DNA of 64,000 bases, taken from contig NZ_LQCI01000052.1 of assembly GCF_001613935.1 (NCBI RefSeq), positions 439,275-503,274 of the forward strand, read 5' to 3'. This stretch comes from Amycolatopsis regifaucium. GTDB lineage: Bacteria > Actinomycetota > Actinomycetes > Mycobacteriales > Pseudonocardiaceae. A program made the translations under genes and the position numbers. Below the pieces are notes generated by a model. The model did no database searches. It worked only from the letters and a program-made list of their open reading frames with translations, and was not told the origin of the DNA. This document shows, piece by piece, positions 33,785-43,872 of the stretch. The number at the start of each line of letters is the position of its first letter. The first letter of the stretch is position 1.

Positions 33785-34240
33785 ATGGACCAAGGTGACA
33801 CCGCCCCGGACTTCACCCTTCCCGACGACAAGGGCGAGGAGCGCACGCTGTCGGACTTCCTCTCCTCCGGCCCGGTCGTGCTGTTCTTCTATCCCGCCGC
33901 GATGACCAGTGGCTGCACCGCGGAAAGCTGCCACTTCCGCGACCTCGCCGCGGAATTCGCCGAGGTGGGCGCGCACCGGGTCGGTATCAGCCCGGACGCC
34001 GTCGCCAAACAGCAGGAGTTCTCGGCCAAGCACGGCTTCGACTATCCGCTGCTGTCCGATGTGGACGGTGTGGTGGCCAGGCAGTTCGGGGTCTGGCGCA
34101 AATTCAGCCCGCTGCACGCCAAACGGCACACGTTCGTCATCGACACCGACCGCAAGGTGCTCGAAGTGATCAAGAGCGAGCTGAAGTTCACCGTGCACGC
34201 CGACAAGGCACTCGCGGCCTTGCGCGCGCGTAAGGAGTAA
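33785..34240 (+). CDS. bcp: Peroxiredoxin, BCP/PrxQ type
   Basis: A 151-aa thioredoxin-fold peroxidase: GDTAPDFTLPDDKG at the start, then FFYPAAMTSGCTAESCHFRD, in which the peroxidatic Cys of TSGC and the resolving Cys five residues later mark the atypical 2-Cys PrxQ type. It reduces hydroperoxides in the cytoplasm with thioredoxin. It lies 131 bp after the PAS protein gene and is convergent with the GNAT gene; the two are separated by a palindrome. Confidence 0.93.
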   Translation: MDQGDTAPDFTLPDDKGEERTLSDFLSSGPVVLFFYPAAMTSGCTAESCHFRDLAAEFAEVGAHRVGISPDAVAKQQEFSAKHGFDYPLLSDVDGVVARQFGVWRKFSPLHAKRHTFVIDTDRKVLEVIKSELKFTVHADKALAALRARKE

Positions 34241-34256
34241 GGCCAAGGTGGCGGTT

Positions 34257-34307
34257 CCGTGAAGGCCTCCTTCCCCACTCTCAAGGTAGGGAAGGAGGCC
34301 TTCACGG
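34257..34307. repeat. 51-bp palindrome, GAAGGCCTCCTTCC family
   Basis: Arms CCGTGAAGGCCTCCTTCCC and complement with few inner mismatches, 16 bp after the peroxiredoxin stop and 19 bp before the stop of the convergent GNAT gene. It can terminate both. Confidence 0.84.
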
Positions 34308-34326
34308 ACTTTCCAGCTTCTTCGCC

Positions 34327-34857
34327 TCAGGGGCGCTTGAGCCGCCAGACCCGATGGACGCCGGTGCAGGCGGGGGCGAGTGGCGGTTCGGCGGCCTCGG
34401 AGCCGGTCATCGTGAACCCCAGCCGGGCGGGCACGGCACCGCTCGCGACGTTCTTCTCGTCGTGCCGGATCGCGACCTCCGGCGCGCCGAGGCGGAAGGC
34501 TTCGTCGGTCAGCAGCCGGGCCGCCCTGGTCGCGAACCCCCGGCCGGTGTGACGGTGGCTGAGCCAGTAGCCGATCTCGATCCCGTACGGCCGGGAGATC
34601 ATGCCGGTACCGCCGACGAGATCCTTCTCGAAGAGGATCGCGAAGTCGTAGCACTTGCCTTCGGCCCAGTTCCGCGCGCTGGCTTCGAGGAACTCGGCGG
34701 CTTCCTCGCGGCCGTAGCCGTTGGCGGCCCAGATCATCCAAGCCCCGAGGTGCTCCGCGGAGTCCCCCGCGACCGCCGCCAGCGTGCCGAGCTGCTCCGG
34801 CTTCCAGCGGCGCAGCACGATGACGTCGTCGGTGAGGGTTTCGGCGGGCGCTTCCAT
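34327..34857 (-). CDS. GNAT N-acetyltransferase (RimJ/RimL-like)
   Basis: A 176-aa GNAT fold. GIEIGYWLSHRHTGRGFATRAARLL holds the pantetheine-binding R/Q-x-x-G-x-G/A loop (HTGRGFA), and the C-terminal strand gives ASGAVPARLGFTMTG. The RimL-like design suggests acetylation of a protein N-terminus or of a small amine; no substrate can be assigned. Start ATG 34855-34857. It lies 51 bp after the LCP gene on the same strand. Confidence 0.86.
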   Translation of the reverse strand: MEAPAETLTDDVIVLRRWKPEQLGTLAAVAGDSAEHLGAWMIWAANGYGREEAAEFLEASARNWAEGKCYDFAILFEKDLVGGTGMISRPYGIEIGYWLSHRHTGRGFATRAARLLTDEAFRLGAPEVAIRHDEKNVASGAVPARLGFTMTGSEAAEPPLAPACTGVHRVWRLKRP

Positions 34858-34908
34858 CGCCTCATGGTGCCGGACGATGGCTCGGCACGCCGCTGTTTTT
34901 GTGGCGCC

Positions 34909-36108
34909 TCAGGTGAGGATCGCGCTGTCCGGGATCACCGTGTCGTTCTTCAGCGCGTCGAACAACAGCTTCGACTTCGTCTTGTCCCAGTTCTCCGCCG
35001 ACCCGTTGGTCACCGGCACCGTCGTGGTGACCACGCCGCCCGAGGAGATCCCCCGCATGGCCAGCGCCAGTCCCACCAGGTTGTGCACGTGGTCGCCCGA
35101 GTCCATGGTCAGCGCGTCCGGCGCGGTCGACAGCAGCGGGAACAGCGAGAACGGGTTCAGCAGCGTGCCGGGGCTGCTGATCTCGCTGACCAGCGCGCCG
35201 ATGAACTTCCGCTGGTTGGCGACGCGGTCGAGGTCCGAGCGCGGGGTCGCTTCACTGTGTCGCATGCGGACGAACCCGAGTGCCTGCGGACCTTGGAGGT
35301 CCTGGCAGCCCGCGGGGATCTTGATCCCGGTGAGGGTGTCCTCCATCGGCTTCTCGACGCACATGTGGACCCCGCCGATCGCGTCGACGATCTTGGCGAA
35401 TCCGCCGAACCCGATCTCGGCGTAGTGGTCGATGCGCAGGCCGGTGGCGCCTTCGACGGTCTGCGCGAGCAGCGCGGGCCCACCGATCGCGAACGCGGAG
35501 TTGATCTTGTTCGTACCGTGGCCGGGGATCTTCACCTGCGAGTCACGCGGGAGGCTCAGCAGCGTCGGCTTGGTGCTGTTGTCCGGGACGTGCGCGACCA
35601 TGATGGTGTCGGTGCGCCTGCCTCCGCCCGCGGCCTTGCTGTCGCCGGTGACGAGCTTTTCCTGCTCCTCGGGAGTCAGCCCGTCCCGGCTGTCGGAGCC
35701 CACGATGAGCCAGTTGGTGCCCTCGGCCGCGGCGGGGCGGCCGGCGTAGTCGGCCAGCGCGTCGACGCGGTTGATGGAGAACTCCAGGTACACCCACACG
35801 CTGGCGAGGAACACCACGAACACGGTCAGGAGGGTGAGCAGCACCTTGCCGAAGCCCCAGCGACGACGGCGGCGCGGCGGGCGCGCGCCGTCGGCGGGGC
35901 GGCCGGGAGGAGGCCCTGGACGTCGCGGTGGCGGACCGGCGGGGCGTTCCTCGCCCCGGTAGCCCATCGGCTTCGTCCGCTCGTCGTACGGACTGCTCCC
36001 CCGGCCCGGCAGCGGCATCATCTGCGCCGGCTGATGCTGCCGGGGGCGGCCGGACGGCGGCCGCTGTGGCGGCATCCGTCGCCCTCGGTCGTCGCCTCCA
36101 TACGTCAT
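34909..36108 (-). CDS. LytR-CpsA-Psr (LCP) cell-wall ligase
   Basis: A 399-aa protein: a long Pro/Arg/Gly-rich cytoplasmic tail (1-84), one transmembrane helix (88-110) and an extracytoplasmic LCP domain. Conserved points are LIVGSDSRDGL, RRTDTIMVAHV (metal/pyrophosphate-binding Asp and Arg) and LSLPRDSQVKIPG. LCP enzymes transfer lipid-linked glycopolymers, in actinobacteria arabinogalactan or teichoic-acid-like chains, to peptidoglycan. No C-terminal LytR_C domain follows. The disordered basic head is typical of actinobacterial members. Confidence 0.92.
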   Translation of the reverse strand: MTYGGDDRGRRMPPQRPPSGRPRQHQPAQMMPLPGRGSSPYDERTKPMGYRGEERPAGPPPRRPGPPPGRPADGARPPRRRRRWGFGKVLLTLLTVFVVFLASVWVYLEFSINRVDALADYAGRPAAAEGTNWLIVGSDSRDGLTPEEQEKLVTGDSKAAGGGRRTDTIMVAHVPDNSTKPTLLSLPRDSQVKIPGHGTNKINSAFAIGGPALLAQTVEGATGLRIDHYAEIGFGGFAKIVDAIGGVHMCVEKPMEDTLTGIKIPAGCQDLQGPQALGFVRMRHSEATPRSDLDRVANQRKFIGALVSEISSPGTLLNPFSLFPLLSTAPDALTMDSGDHVHNLVGLALAMRGISSGGVVTTTVPVTNGSAENWDKTKSKLLFDALKNDTVIPDSAILT

Positions 36109-36276
36109 GCCGAATCACCCGTCCCGATTTCGCGTGTAGGGCCAGTCAACCGCAGACCCTAAGTGAAGGACGTGCGGCACCCCGTATCGGTTGGGTGGCG
36201 TTTCACCGGTCGTTGTCGGCGAAACCCAGTTCGGCGATTTCGTCCCACCGCTGGATGAATCTCTTCCACCCCCGGC

Positions 36277-36972
36277 CTAGACCGGGATCCGCAGCCGTTC
36301 CGAGCTCGGCCGGCCCCAAGCCCCGCGCACCGTTTCGTCCGTCCCCCCGGCTTCGATCAGCTCGAGGGTGAAGGCCCGTACGAGACGGTTCCAAACGCGG
36401 GATCGTCGTAGCATCGCGTGCCCTTCACCGCCGATTTCGAATCGCGCGGACCGCGATGTCACCTTTTCGGCTCGTTCCGCGAAAGCGTGTGAGGCCACCG
36501 GATCGGTCATCCGGTCCTTGGTGCCGTGTGCGATGAGCACGGCACGCCCTTCGAGGGCGCCGATGGGTTCACCCGGCGGTGTCCACGGAGCCAGCCCGCA
36601 GACGCCGACGACGGCCGGGTCGTCCGCGACGCGAAGCGCGACCCGCCCGCCCATCGAATGGCCGACAAGGATCACCGGCACGCCAGGGTGATCGTCGTGG
36701 AGCTGTTTCAACGCCCATCGCGCGTCGGCGAGCGCGTCGACGCCCTGCTCGTTCCAGCCGTAGATCCGATTGCGCAGAAGACGCACTTCGACGCCGTGCC
36801 CCCGGACGGCACGGTGGACGTCCTTCGCCAGCGGCACCATCCGCTGGTACGCCAGCCGCCACCACGCCACGCGGGCATGACTGTGCTCCGCGCCGCCGTG
36901 CAGCACCAGCACCACGGCCTTGACCCGGCCACGCGCCCGCAAAGTCCGCACCGCGGGTTCAGCCTCGCTCAC
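36277..36972 (-). CDS. Alpha/beta hydrolase
   Basis: A 231-aa serine hydrolase: VVLVLHGGAEHS (oxyanion strand), VGHSMGGRVAL (nucleophile elbow), a late HGTKDRMTDP for the acid and GEGHAML for the catalytic His. There is no signal peptide. It looks like a small esterase/lipase-type or dienelactone-hydrolase-like enzyme; the substrate is unknown. Divergent from the SIS gene. Confidence 0.87.
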   Translation of the reverse strand: MSEAEPAVRTLRARGRVKAVVLVLHGGAEHSHARVAWWRLAYQRMVPLAKDVHRAVRGHGVEVRLLRNRIYGWNEQGVDALADARWALKQLHDDHPGVPVILVGHSMGGRVALRVADDPAVVGVCGLAPWTPPGEPIGALEGRAVLIAHGTKDRMTDPVASHAFAERAEKVTSRSARFEIGGEGHAMLRRSRVWNRLVRAFTLELIEAGGTDETVRGAWGRPSSERLRIPV

Positions 36973-37102
36973 CCTGGCCCCTCCAGTCTCCCAAGCCCGG
37001 CCGCAGCGATCGGGTCAACCTCGATCATGACCCGAGGTATTCCACTTCGGCCATTGGTCCACGCGCTACATTCGTCGCTGACCTCCAGACGGAAGGGCGG
37101 AT

Positions 37103-37831
37103 GTGGTGAGCACCACCGAACGTTTTGCAGACGTCTCCGAGCGGCTCGCGGAAGCCGAACGGGGTAACGCGGCACAGATCCGGCAAGCGGCGGAGCTGGT
37201 ACTGGGGGTCGTCCGGGCCGACGCGCTGGTGTTCACCGCCGGTGCGGGGCATTCGCTGGCCGCGGTCGCCGAGACCTTCTACCGCGCGGGCGGGCTCGCC
37301 TGCGTGTATCCGGTGTACCACCCCGAGCTGCTGCCACTGCACGGGGCGCAGCACAGCACCAAGACCGAGCGCCGGTCCGGGCTCGCCGAAGAGGTGCTGG
37401 CCGAGCGGGCGCCGGGACCCGACGACCTGCTGGTGGTGTTCTCGACGTCGGGCGTCAACCCGTACCCGGTCGAACTGGCCGCCGGGGCGCGGGCGCGCGG
37501 TGCTTCGGTCGTCGCGGTGAGTTCGGCCGCGTGCGTGGCCGCGGCGCCGAAACGCGCGGCGACGACGCTGATCGAAGAAGCGGACATCGTGCTCGACTCC
37601 CACGTCCGCCCCGGCGACGCGAGCTACCCGCCAGAAGCCCCTCGGACCGCGCCACTGTCCACAGTGATCAACGCGTTCCTGTGGAACCTCGTCCTGGCCG
37701 AGGTGGTCGACCTCGGTGCGGAGCAGGGCGTCGACATCCCGCTGTGGCGCAGTTCCAACGTGGACGGTGGCGACGAGGCCAACGCCGCGCTGCTGGCCAA
37801 GTACAGCGTCCGGGTCCCCGCGCTGCGGTAG
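37103..37831 (+). CDS. SIS-domain sugar-phosphate-binding protein
   Basis: A 242-aa protein with one SIS domain: ADALVFTAGAGHSLAAVAETFYRAGG forms the phosphosugar-binding loop and LLVVFSTSGVNPYPVELA the second Ser/Thr-rich loop. This corresponds to the DUF2529/MurQ-like or 'sugar isomerase domain-containing' family. It probably isomerises or hydrolyses an amino-sugar phosphate, or senses it. GTG 37103 or 37106; GGAAGGGCGG upstream supports either. Followed 23 bp later by a membrane protein gene. Confidence 0.84.
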   Translation: MVSTTERFADVSERLAEAERGNAAQIRQAAELVLGVVRADALVFTAGAGHSLAAVAETFYRAGGLACVYPVYHPELLPLHGAQHSTKTERRSGLAEEVLAERAPGPDDLLVVFSTSGVNPYPVELAAGARARGASVVAVSSAACVAAAPKRAATTLIEEADIVLDSHVRPGDASYPPEAPRTAPLSTVINAFLWNLVLAEVVDLGAEQGVDIPLWRSSNVDGGDEANAALLAKYSVRVPALR

Positions 37832-37854
37832 GCGCACCCGTACCATCGCCGGAC

Positions 37855-38277
37855 GTGACGGGCTCGTGGTGGTGGGATCTGCTGATCGGCGTGGGTGCGG
37901 CCTTGCTGCTGACGTGGCTCGCGCTGGTCGCCGTGCTGCTCGCCGCCCGGCCCCGTGGTGGCTTGCTGCGGGAGGCGCTGCGGCTGTTGCCGGACGTGCT
38001 GCGCCTGGTGCGACGGCTGGCCGCCGACAAAAGCCTGCCGCGCGGGGTGCGGATCCGGCTGGGTCTGCTGCTCGCCTACCTCGCCCTGCCGCTCGACGTC
38101 ATCCCTGACTTCATCCCGGTGCTGGGTTACGCGGACGACGCCATCATCGTCACCGCCGTGCTGCGCGGGGTGGTGCGCCGCGCCGGCCTGGACGCCGTCC
38201 GCGCGCACTGGCCGGGCACCGACGACGGCTTCGCGGCCGTCGTCCGGCTCACGGGTCTGGACCGGCCGCCGCGGTGA
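37855..38277 (+). CDS. DUF1232 (YkvA-like) membrane protein
   Basis: A 140-aa protein with an N-terminal transmembrane helix (LLIGVGAALLLTWLALVAVLL) and the DUF1232 core LLLAYLALPLDVIPDFIPV followed by LGYADDA. The core is hydrophobic and probably membrane-associated. Function of the family is unknown. GTG 37855 gives the sensible N-terminus VTGSWWWD; longer frames upstream overlap the SIS gene. It ends before a perfect 55-bp palindrome. Confidence 0.84.
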   Translation: MTGSWWWDLLIGVGAALLLTWLALVAVLLAARPRGGLLREALRLLPDVLRLVRRLAADKSLPRGVRIRLGLLLAYLALPLDVIPDFIPVLGYADDAIIVTAVLRGVVRRAGLDAVRAHWPGTDDGFAAVVRLTGLDRPPR

Positions 38278-38325
38278 GCGCTGAGGCACGGCGGGTGAGG
38301 AGGATTTCGGCACGAGTTCGAGCAG

Positions 38326-38380
38326 GTACATGATGGCCCCCTTCCTTGCGCCTGGCGCAAGGAAGGGGGCCATCATGTAC
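38326..38380. repeat. Perfect 55-bp palindrome, GTAC...CCCCTTCC family
   Basis: Two perfect 27-bp arms (outer part GTACATGATGGCCCCCTTCC) with a single T in the centre, between convergent genes and 18 bp from the stop of the ABC exporter gene. Same length and design as the degenerate copy at 20097-20151. Confidence 0.88.
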
Positions 38381-38398
38381 ATCACGCGAGCACGGCGG

Positions 38399-40264
38399 TC
38401 ACGCGGCCGCGGGCTCCTCCGAGAACTGCGTCAGGTACAGCGACGCGTAGCGCCCCTCCCGGGCCAGCAGCTCCTCGTGCGTCCCCCGCTCGACGATCTC
38501 CCCGTGTTCGACGACCAGGATCTGGTCCGCCGCCCGCACGGTCGACAGCCGGTGCGCGATCACCAGCGCGGTCCGCCCCTCCAGCGCGTCGGTCAGCGCC
38601 TCGCCGACGGCCGCCTCCGACTGCGAGTCCAGATGCGCCGTCGCCTCGTCGAGGACGACGACCCGTGGCTGCGCCAGCAGGAGCCGGGCGATGGTCAGCC
38701 GCTGGCGTTCCCCGCCGGAAAGCCGGTAACCCCGCTCCCCCACCACGGTCTCCAGCCCGTCCGGCAGCTCGCGGATCAGCTCGGCCAGCCGCGCGCGCTC
38801 CAGCGCCGACCAGATCTCGGCGTCGGTGACGCCGGGCCGGGCGTATTCGAGGTTCGCCCGGATCGTCTCGTGGAAGAGATGCCCGTCCTGGGTCACCACC
38901 CCCACGGTGTCGCGCAGTGCGGCGAAACTCAGCTCACGAACGTCCACATCGGACAAACGAACCGAGCCGGCGTCGACGTCGTAGAGCCGCGGCAGCAGCG
39001 AGGCGATCGTCGACTTACCCGCGCCGGAAGAGCCCACCAGCGCCACCATCTGGCCGGGTTCGGCACGGAAGCTGATGCCGTGCAACACTTCCTCGCCACC
39101 GCGGTGATCCAGAGTGGACACATCCTCCAGCGACGCCAGCGAATACCGGTCCGCCGCGGGGTAACCGAACCGAACTCCCGCGAACTCCACCGAGACCGGG
39201 CCTTCCGGCAGCTCGCGCGGGGCGGGCTTCTCCTCGATCATCGGCTTGAGGTCGAGCACCTCGAAGACCCGCTCGAACGACACCAGCGCGGTCATCACGT
39301 CCACCCGGACGTTCGCCAGCGCGGTCAGCGGCGAGTACAACCTGGTCAGCAGCAACGCCAGTGCGACGACGGTGCCCGGTGCGAGCGCGCCGGTCAGCGC
39401 GAGGTAGCCGCCCAGCCCGTAGACCAGTGCCTGCGCGAGCGCGGAGACGGTGGTCAGGCTGGTCAGGAACCAGCGCGTCAGCATCGCCGTCCGCACCCCG
39501 ATGTCGCGCACCCGCCCGGCCCGGGCGCCGAAATCGCCCGTTTCCCGCTCCGGATCGCCGAAGAGCTTCACCAGGGTCGCGCCGGGCGCGGAGAACCGTT
39601 CGGTCATCTGCGTGGTCATCGACGCGTTGAGCTGCCCGGCCTCTCGCTGCAGCGTGGCCATCCGCCTGCCGAGCCGCCGCGTCGGCAGGATGAACACCGG
39701 CAGCAGCACCAGTGCCAGCAGGGTGACCTGCCAGGACAGGGTCATCATGACCACCAGCGACAAGGCCAGCTGGATCACGTTGGTGACCAAACCGGACAGT
39801 GTCGCGGTGAACGTGCGCTGCGCGCCGATGACGTCGTTGTTGAGCCTGCTCACCAGCGCGCCGGTGCGCGTGCGGGTGAAGAACGCGATCGGCATCCGCT
39901 GCACGTGCCGGTACACCGCGACCCGCAGATCGAGGATGATCCCCTCGCCGATCCTCGACGACTGCGCCCGTTCCGCCAGGCCGAGGCCGGCGTCGACCAG
40001 CGCCAGCGCGGCGATCACCACGGCCAGCCACACCACCAGCGACACGTCGTGCCCGCCGACGATCGTGTCGACCACCTTCCCGGCCAGCACCGGCGTGCTC
40101 ACCGCCAGCACTGCCGAAACGACGGTGAGCACCAGGAATATCAGCAACCTCCGCCAGTGCGGCCTGGCGAACCGCGCGACACGGCGGAGCGTCCCCTTGT
40201 GCAGCCCCTTCGGAACATCGGCCGACTTCATCGCCGAGTTCATCAGCGACCACGTGTTGTCCAT
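38399..40264 (-). CDS. ABC exporter half-transporter (MsbA/multidrug type)
   Basis: A 621-aa fusion of six transmembrane helices (about 45-330) and an ATPase domain. Walker A is GSSGAGKST, the signature LSGGERQRLTIARLLL, Walker B RVVVLDEATAHLD, and the switch His is in VIAHRLSTVR. It probably works as a homodimer exporting a lipid or drug. ATG 40262-40264 has AGGAGAAGG upstream; the frame continues far upstream but without coding support. A 16-bp dyad 28 bp before the start may be its operator. Confidence 0.93.
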   Translation of the reverse strand: MDNTWSLMNSAMKSADVPKGLHKGTLRRVARFARPHWRRLLIFLVLTVVSAVLAVSTPVLAGKVVDTIVGGHDVSLVVWLAVVIAALALVDAGLGLAERAQSSRIGEGIILDLRVAVYRHVQRMPIAFFTRTRTGALVSRLNNDVIGAQRTFTATLSGLVTNVIQLALSLVVMMTLSWQVTLLALVLLPVFILPTRRLGRRMATLQREAGQLNASMTTQMTERFSAPGATLVKLFGDPERETGDFGARAGRVRDIGVRTAMLTRWFLTSLTTVSALAQALVYGLGGYLALTGALAPGTVVALALLLTRLYSPLTALANVRVDVMTALVSFERVFEVLDLKPMIEEKPAPRELPEGPVSVEFAGVRFGYPAADRYSLASLEDVSTLDHRGGEEVLHGISFRAEPGQMVALVGSSGAGKSTIASLLPRLYDVDAGSVRLSDVDVRELSFAALRDTVGVVTQDGHLFHETIRANLEYARPGVTDAEIWSALERARLAELIRELPDGLETVVGERGYRLSGGERQRLTIARLLLAQPRVVVLDEATAHLDSQSEAAVGEALTDALEGRTALVIAHRLSTVRAADQILVVEHGEIVERGTHEELLAREGRYASLYLTQFSEEPAAA

Positions 40265-40291
40265 GGGATCCTTCTCCTCGCCCCCGTAAAC

Positions 40292-40307
40292 CTCGACATT
40301 GGTCGAG
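40292..40307. promoter_or_regulatory. Dyad in the ABC exporter / GT87 intergenic region
   Basis: CTCGAC-ATTG-GTCGAG is a perfect 16-bp palindrome in the 147-bp gap between two divergent genes, next to an A/T-rich stretch (TTTTTCCCGGATATAACC read on the plus strand) that can hold the exporter promoter. A repressor site or 5' UTR hairpin is possible. Confidence 0.4.
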
Positions 40308-40411
40308 ATTTTTCCCGGATATAACCAGCACCAACACCGAAGGAAACCGGATGCTTCCCGGTTTCCGCGTCCTCTTTCCAGCGGAGGACGCCGCGTCGGT
40401 AGCCTGAGCCG

Positions 40412-41713
40412 GTGACCAAGGACCCAGACCGGCGACGACTGACCATCGACCTGGTCTTCTACATGGGCTGCCTCGTCTTCGCCGCGGTGAACACGGCCGT
40501 CGCGGAATTCTACGGTTACCGCGTGTGGGCCAACTTCGCCGTAGCAGGTTACGGCCTCGCCGTGGTCCACACCGGCTGGCTGATGGTCGCCGCGCGGCGC
40601 GGCATCCGGCCCTCCGGCGCGCTCGGCTCGCGGTGGACGAGTATCGGCGCCATCGGCTTGTTCGCGATGATCCTTCCCTTGGGAATGCTCGTCATTCGCC
40701 GTCTGACCGGAGTGGACTGGTTGATCACGCCGGACTCCTGGGCCGCCCAGCCCGAGGTCTGGGTGATCGAACGGTCGGCGAAACTCCTGCTGGAGAACGG
40801 AACCCCATACGTCGACGTCACCGCGCTCGGTCGCGCGGCGGAAGTAAACGATTACACCCCTTACGGTCCGGTGATGACCGTCTTCGGCCTGCCACGCGCG
40901 CTGGTGGGCGGCGGACCGCTGGCCGACGCCCTCACCGACGCGCGCTGGATGTTCGCGCTGACCGCCGTCGCGTGCGTGCTGCTGACGTTGCGGCTGCTGA
41001 AGTGGCCGAAAGTCCCGGTAAGCGCCGCGCAACTCGCGCTCGCCTGCCCGCTGACCGCGCTGACCTGGGCAGTCGCCGGGCCGGATCTGGCGATCGTCGG
41101 CCTGCTGATTCTCTCGTTCGCGCTGGCCTCGACCGGCCGCGCGCTCGCGTCGGGTCTGGTGCTGGCCTTGGTGATCAGCGCGAAGCTCATCGTCGCGCCC
41201 GCGGCTGTCGTGCTGGGTGTCCTGCTGCTCACGCGGCGTGGTCCGCGCGCACTGGGCGGATTCGCCGCGGCACTCGTGGTGACGACACTCGTCCTGCACT
41301 TACCGGTGTATCTCGTGGACCCGAAGGCCTTCGTCGAGCACGTCTTCCGGTTCCCGCTGGGAATGGGCGTGATCAAGTCACCGGCGGCGAGCCCGTTGCC
41401 CGGTCATCTCATCGCCTCGCTCGGCCCCGTCGGCACGGCGTTTTCCTTCGCCCTGCTCGGGATCGCGGCCGTCGCCATCCTGGTCTGGCTGGTCCGCCGT
41501 CCCCCCGCGACCGGGTCGGACGCGCTCTTGCGCACCGCCGTCGGGATCGGCGCGCTGATTCTGCTCACTCCGGCGACGAGGTACGGCTACCTGGTGTATC
41601 CGCTGGTCCTGCTCGGTGCCAGGCTGGCCTTCCCCGGCGGTGAAACCGATGAAACAGCGGTCCCGGGGAAGGGAACTGCGCCCCCCGCGCAGCAGTCCGC
41701 TACTTCTTCGTGA
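40412..41713 (+). CDS. GT87-like polytopic glycosyltransferase
   Basis: A 433-aa membrane protein with about ten to eleven helices, a periplasmic loop after the first helices, and TPYVDVTALGRAAEVNDYTPYGP, a pattern of DUF2029/GT87 mannosyltransferases using polyprenyl-phosphate sugars. In actinobacteria such enzymes build mannans or arabinans of the envelope. GTG 40412 is the start (GAGCCG upstream, weak). Its stop touches the stop of the convergent HTH gene with no spacer. Confidence 0.78.
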   Translation: MTKDPDRRRLTIDLVFYMGCLVFAAVNTAVAEFYGYRVWANFAVAGYGLAVVHTGWLMVAARRGIRPSGALGSRWTSIGAIGLFAMILPLGMLVIRRLTGVDWLITPDSWAAQPEVWVIERSAKLLLENGTPYVDVTALGRAAEVNDYTPYGPVMTVFGLPRALVGGGPLADALTDARWMFALTAVACVLLTLRLLKWPKVPVSAAQLALACPLTALTWAVAGPDLAIVGLLILSFALASTGRALASGLVLALVISAKLIVAPAAVVLGVLLLTRRGPRALGGFAAALVVTTLVLHLPVYLVDPKAFVEHVFRFPLGMGVIKSPAASPLPGHLIASLGPVGTAFSFALLGIAAVAILVWLVRRPPATGSDALLRTAVGIGALILLTPATRYGYLVYPLVLLGARLAFPGGETDETAVPGKGTAPPAQQSATSS

Positions 41714-41923
41714 CTACTTCTTCTTGACCCTGGTGGCACCGCCACGACCACGCAGCTGGACGCCGGACTCCGAGAGAACCCGGTGCACGAACCCGTACGA
41801 GCGGCCCGTGGACTCCGCGAGAGCGCGGATGCTCGAGCCCTTCTCGTATTTCTTCTTCAGGTCAGCGGCCAGCTTGTCACGCGTGTTGCCGGTGATCCGC
41901 GCGCCTTTCTTGAGATCAGCCAC
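41714..41923 (-). CDS. Small helix-turn-helix DNA-binding protein
   Basis: A 69-aa protein. The core KYEKGSSIRALAESTGRSYG followed by FVHRVLSESGV is a compact HTH like that of resolvases, and the tail RGRGGATRVKKK is basic. Such single-domain proteins are common in actinobacteria; a nucleoid-associated or regulatory role is possible. GTG 41923 with GGAAGG eight bases upstream is preferred over GTG 41959. Confidence 0.8.
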   Translation of the reverse strand: MADLKKGARITGNTRDKLAADLKKKYEKGSSIRALAESTGRSYGFVHRVLSESGVQLRGRGGATRVKKK

Positions 41924-42102
41924 GTCGATCGCCTTCCCGCCGAGAGTGTTCTGGGCCACATTAAGCGCCCCTGTCGCCGCAATGATCGAACACTGAGCGC
42001 CGGAATGCCAGACGACGAGCGCAAAACTGCTGAAACCGCGATCACATTGGGCCATTTCAGTGGCCGGATGGCATCGATCAAGCACCCGAACGGACGCAGG
42101 CC

Positions 42103-43731
<1,629 letters not shown>

Positions 43732-43773
43732 GGGAACTCCCGGTAAAAGGGGTGGATGAGCGGACAGCTTCGA

Positions 43774-43832
43774 CTCGCCGGCCGACGGCCGGCGAGGAGC
43801 TACTCCAAGAGGATGTCCACGCGATCAGTGTA
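43774..43832 (-). promoter_or_regulatory. Candidate ABC-F leader: leaderless 6-aa ORF plus hairpin
   Basis: On the minus strand a -10 TACACT (43832-43827) is followed after six bases by a GTG that opens a 7-codon frame, V-D-I-L-L-E-stop (43820-43800). Four bases later comes a perfect 10-bp stem CTCGCCGGCC/GGCCGGCGAG with GAC/GTC loop (43796-43774), then 42 bases to the ABC-F GTG. A leaderless upstream ORF and stem is the design of ribosome-stalling attenuators on antibiotic-resistance genes. A convincing -35 is lacking. Confidence 0.4.
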
Positions 43833-43872
43833 CGGGCCGGTGTCGACCGGTTTTATCCGACCGTGCCCGACG

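Noticed and set aside
34354..36162. A 602-codon plus-strand frame across the GNAT and LCP genes
   Set aside because: It spans two well supported minus-strand genes and the intergenic gap, with Arg/Gly/His-rich composition typical of shadow frames.
36203..36285. Minus-strand peptide ending GWKRFIQRWDEIAELGFADNDR-like, between hydrolase and LCP genes
   Set aside because: It looks amphipathic and protein-like, but no start codon with a ribosome-binding site precedes it outside the hydrolase gene and its frame overlaps that gene; a remnant cannot be shown.
40265..41299. N-terminal extension of the ABC exporter frame to 966 aa
   Set aside because: The extension is antisense to the GT87-like gene and lacks transporter features; ATG 40264 has a strong ribosome-binding site.
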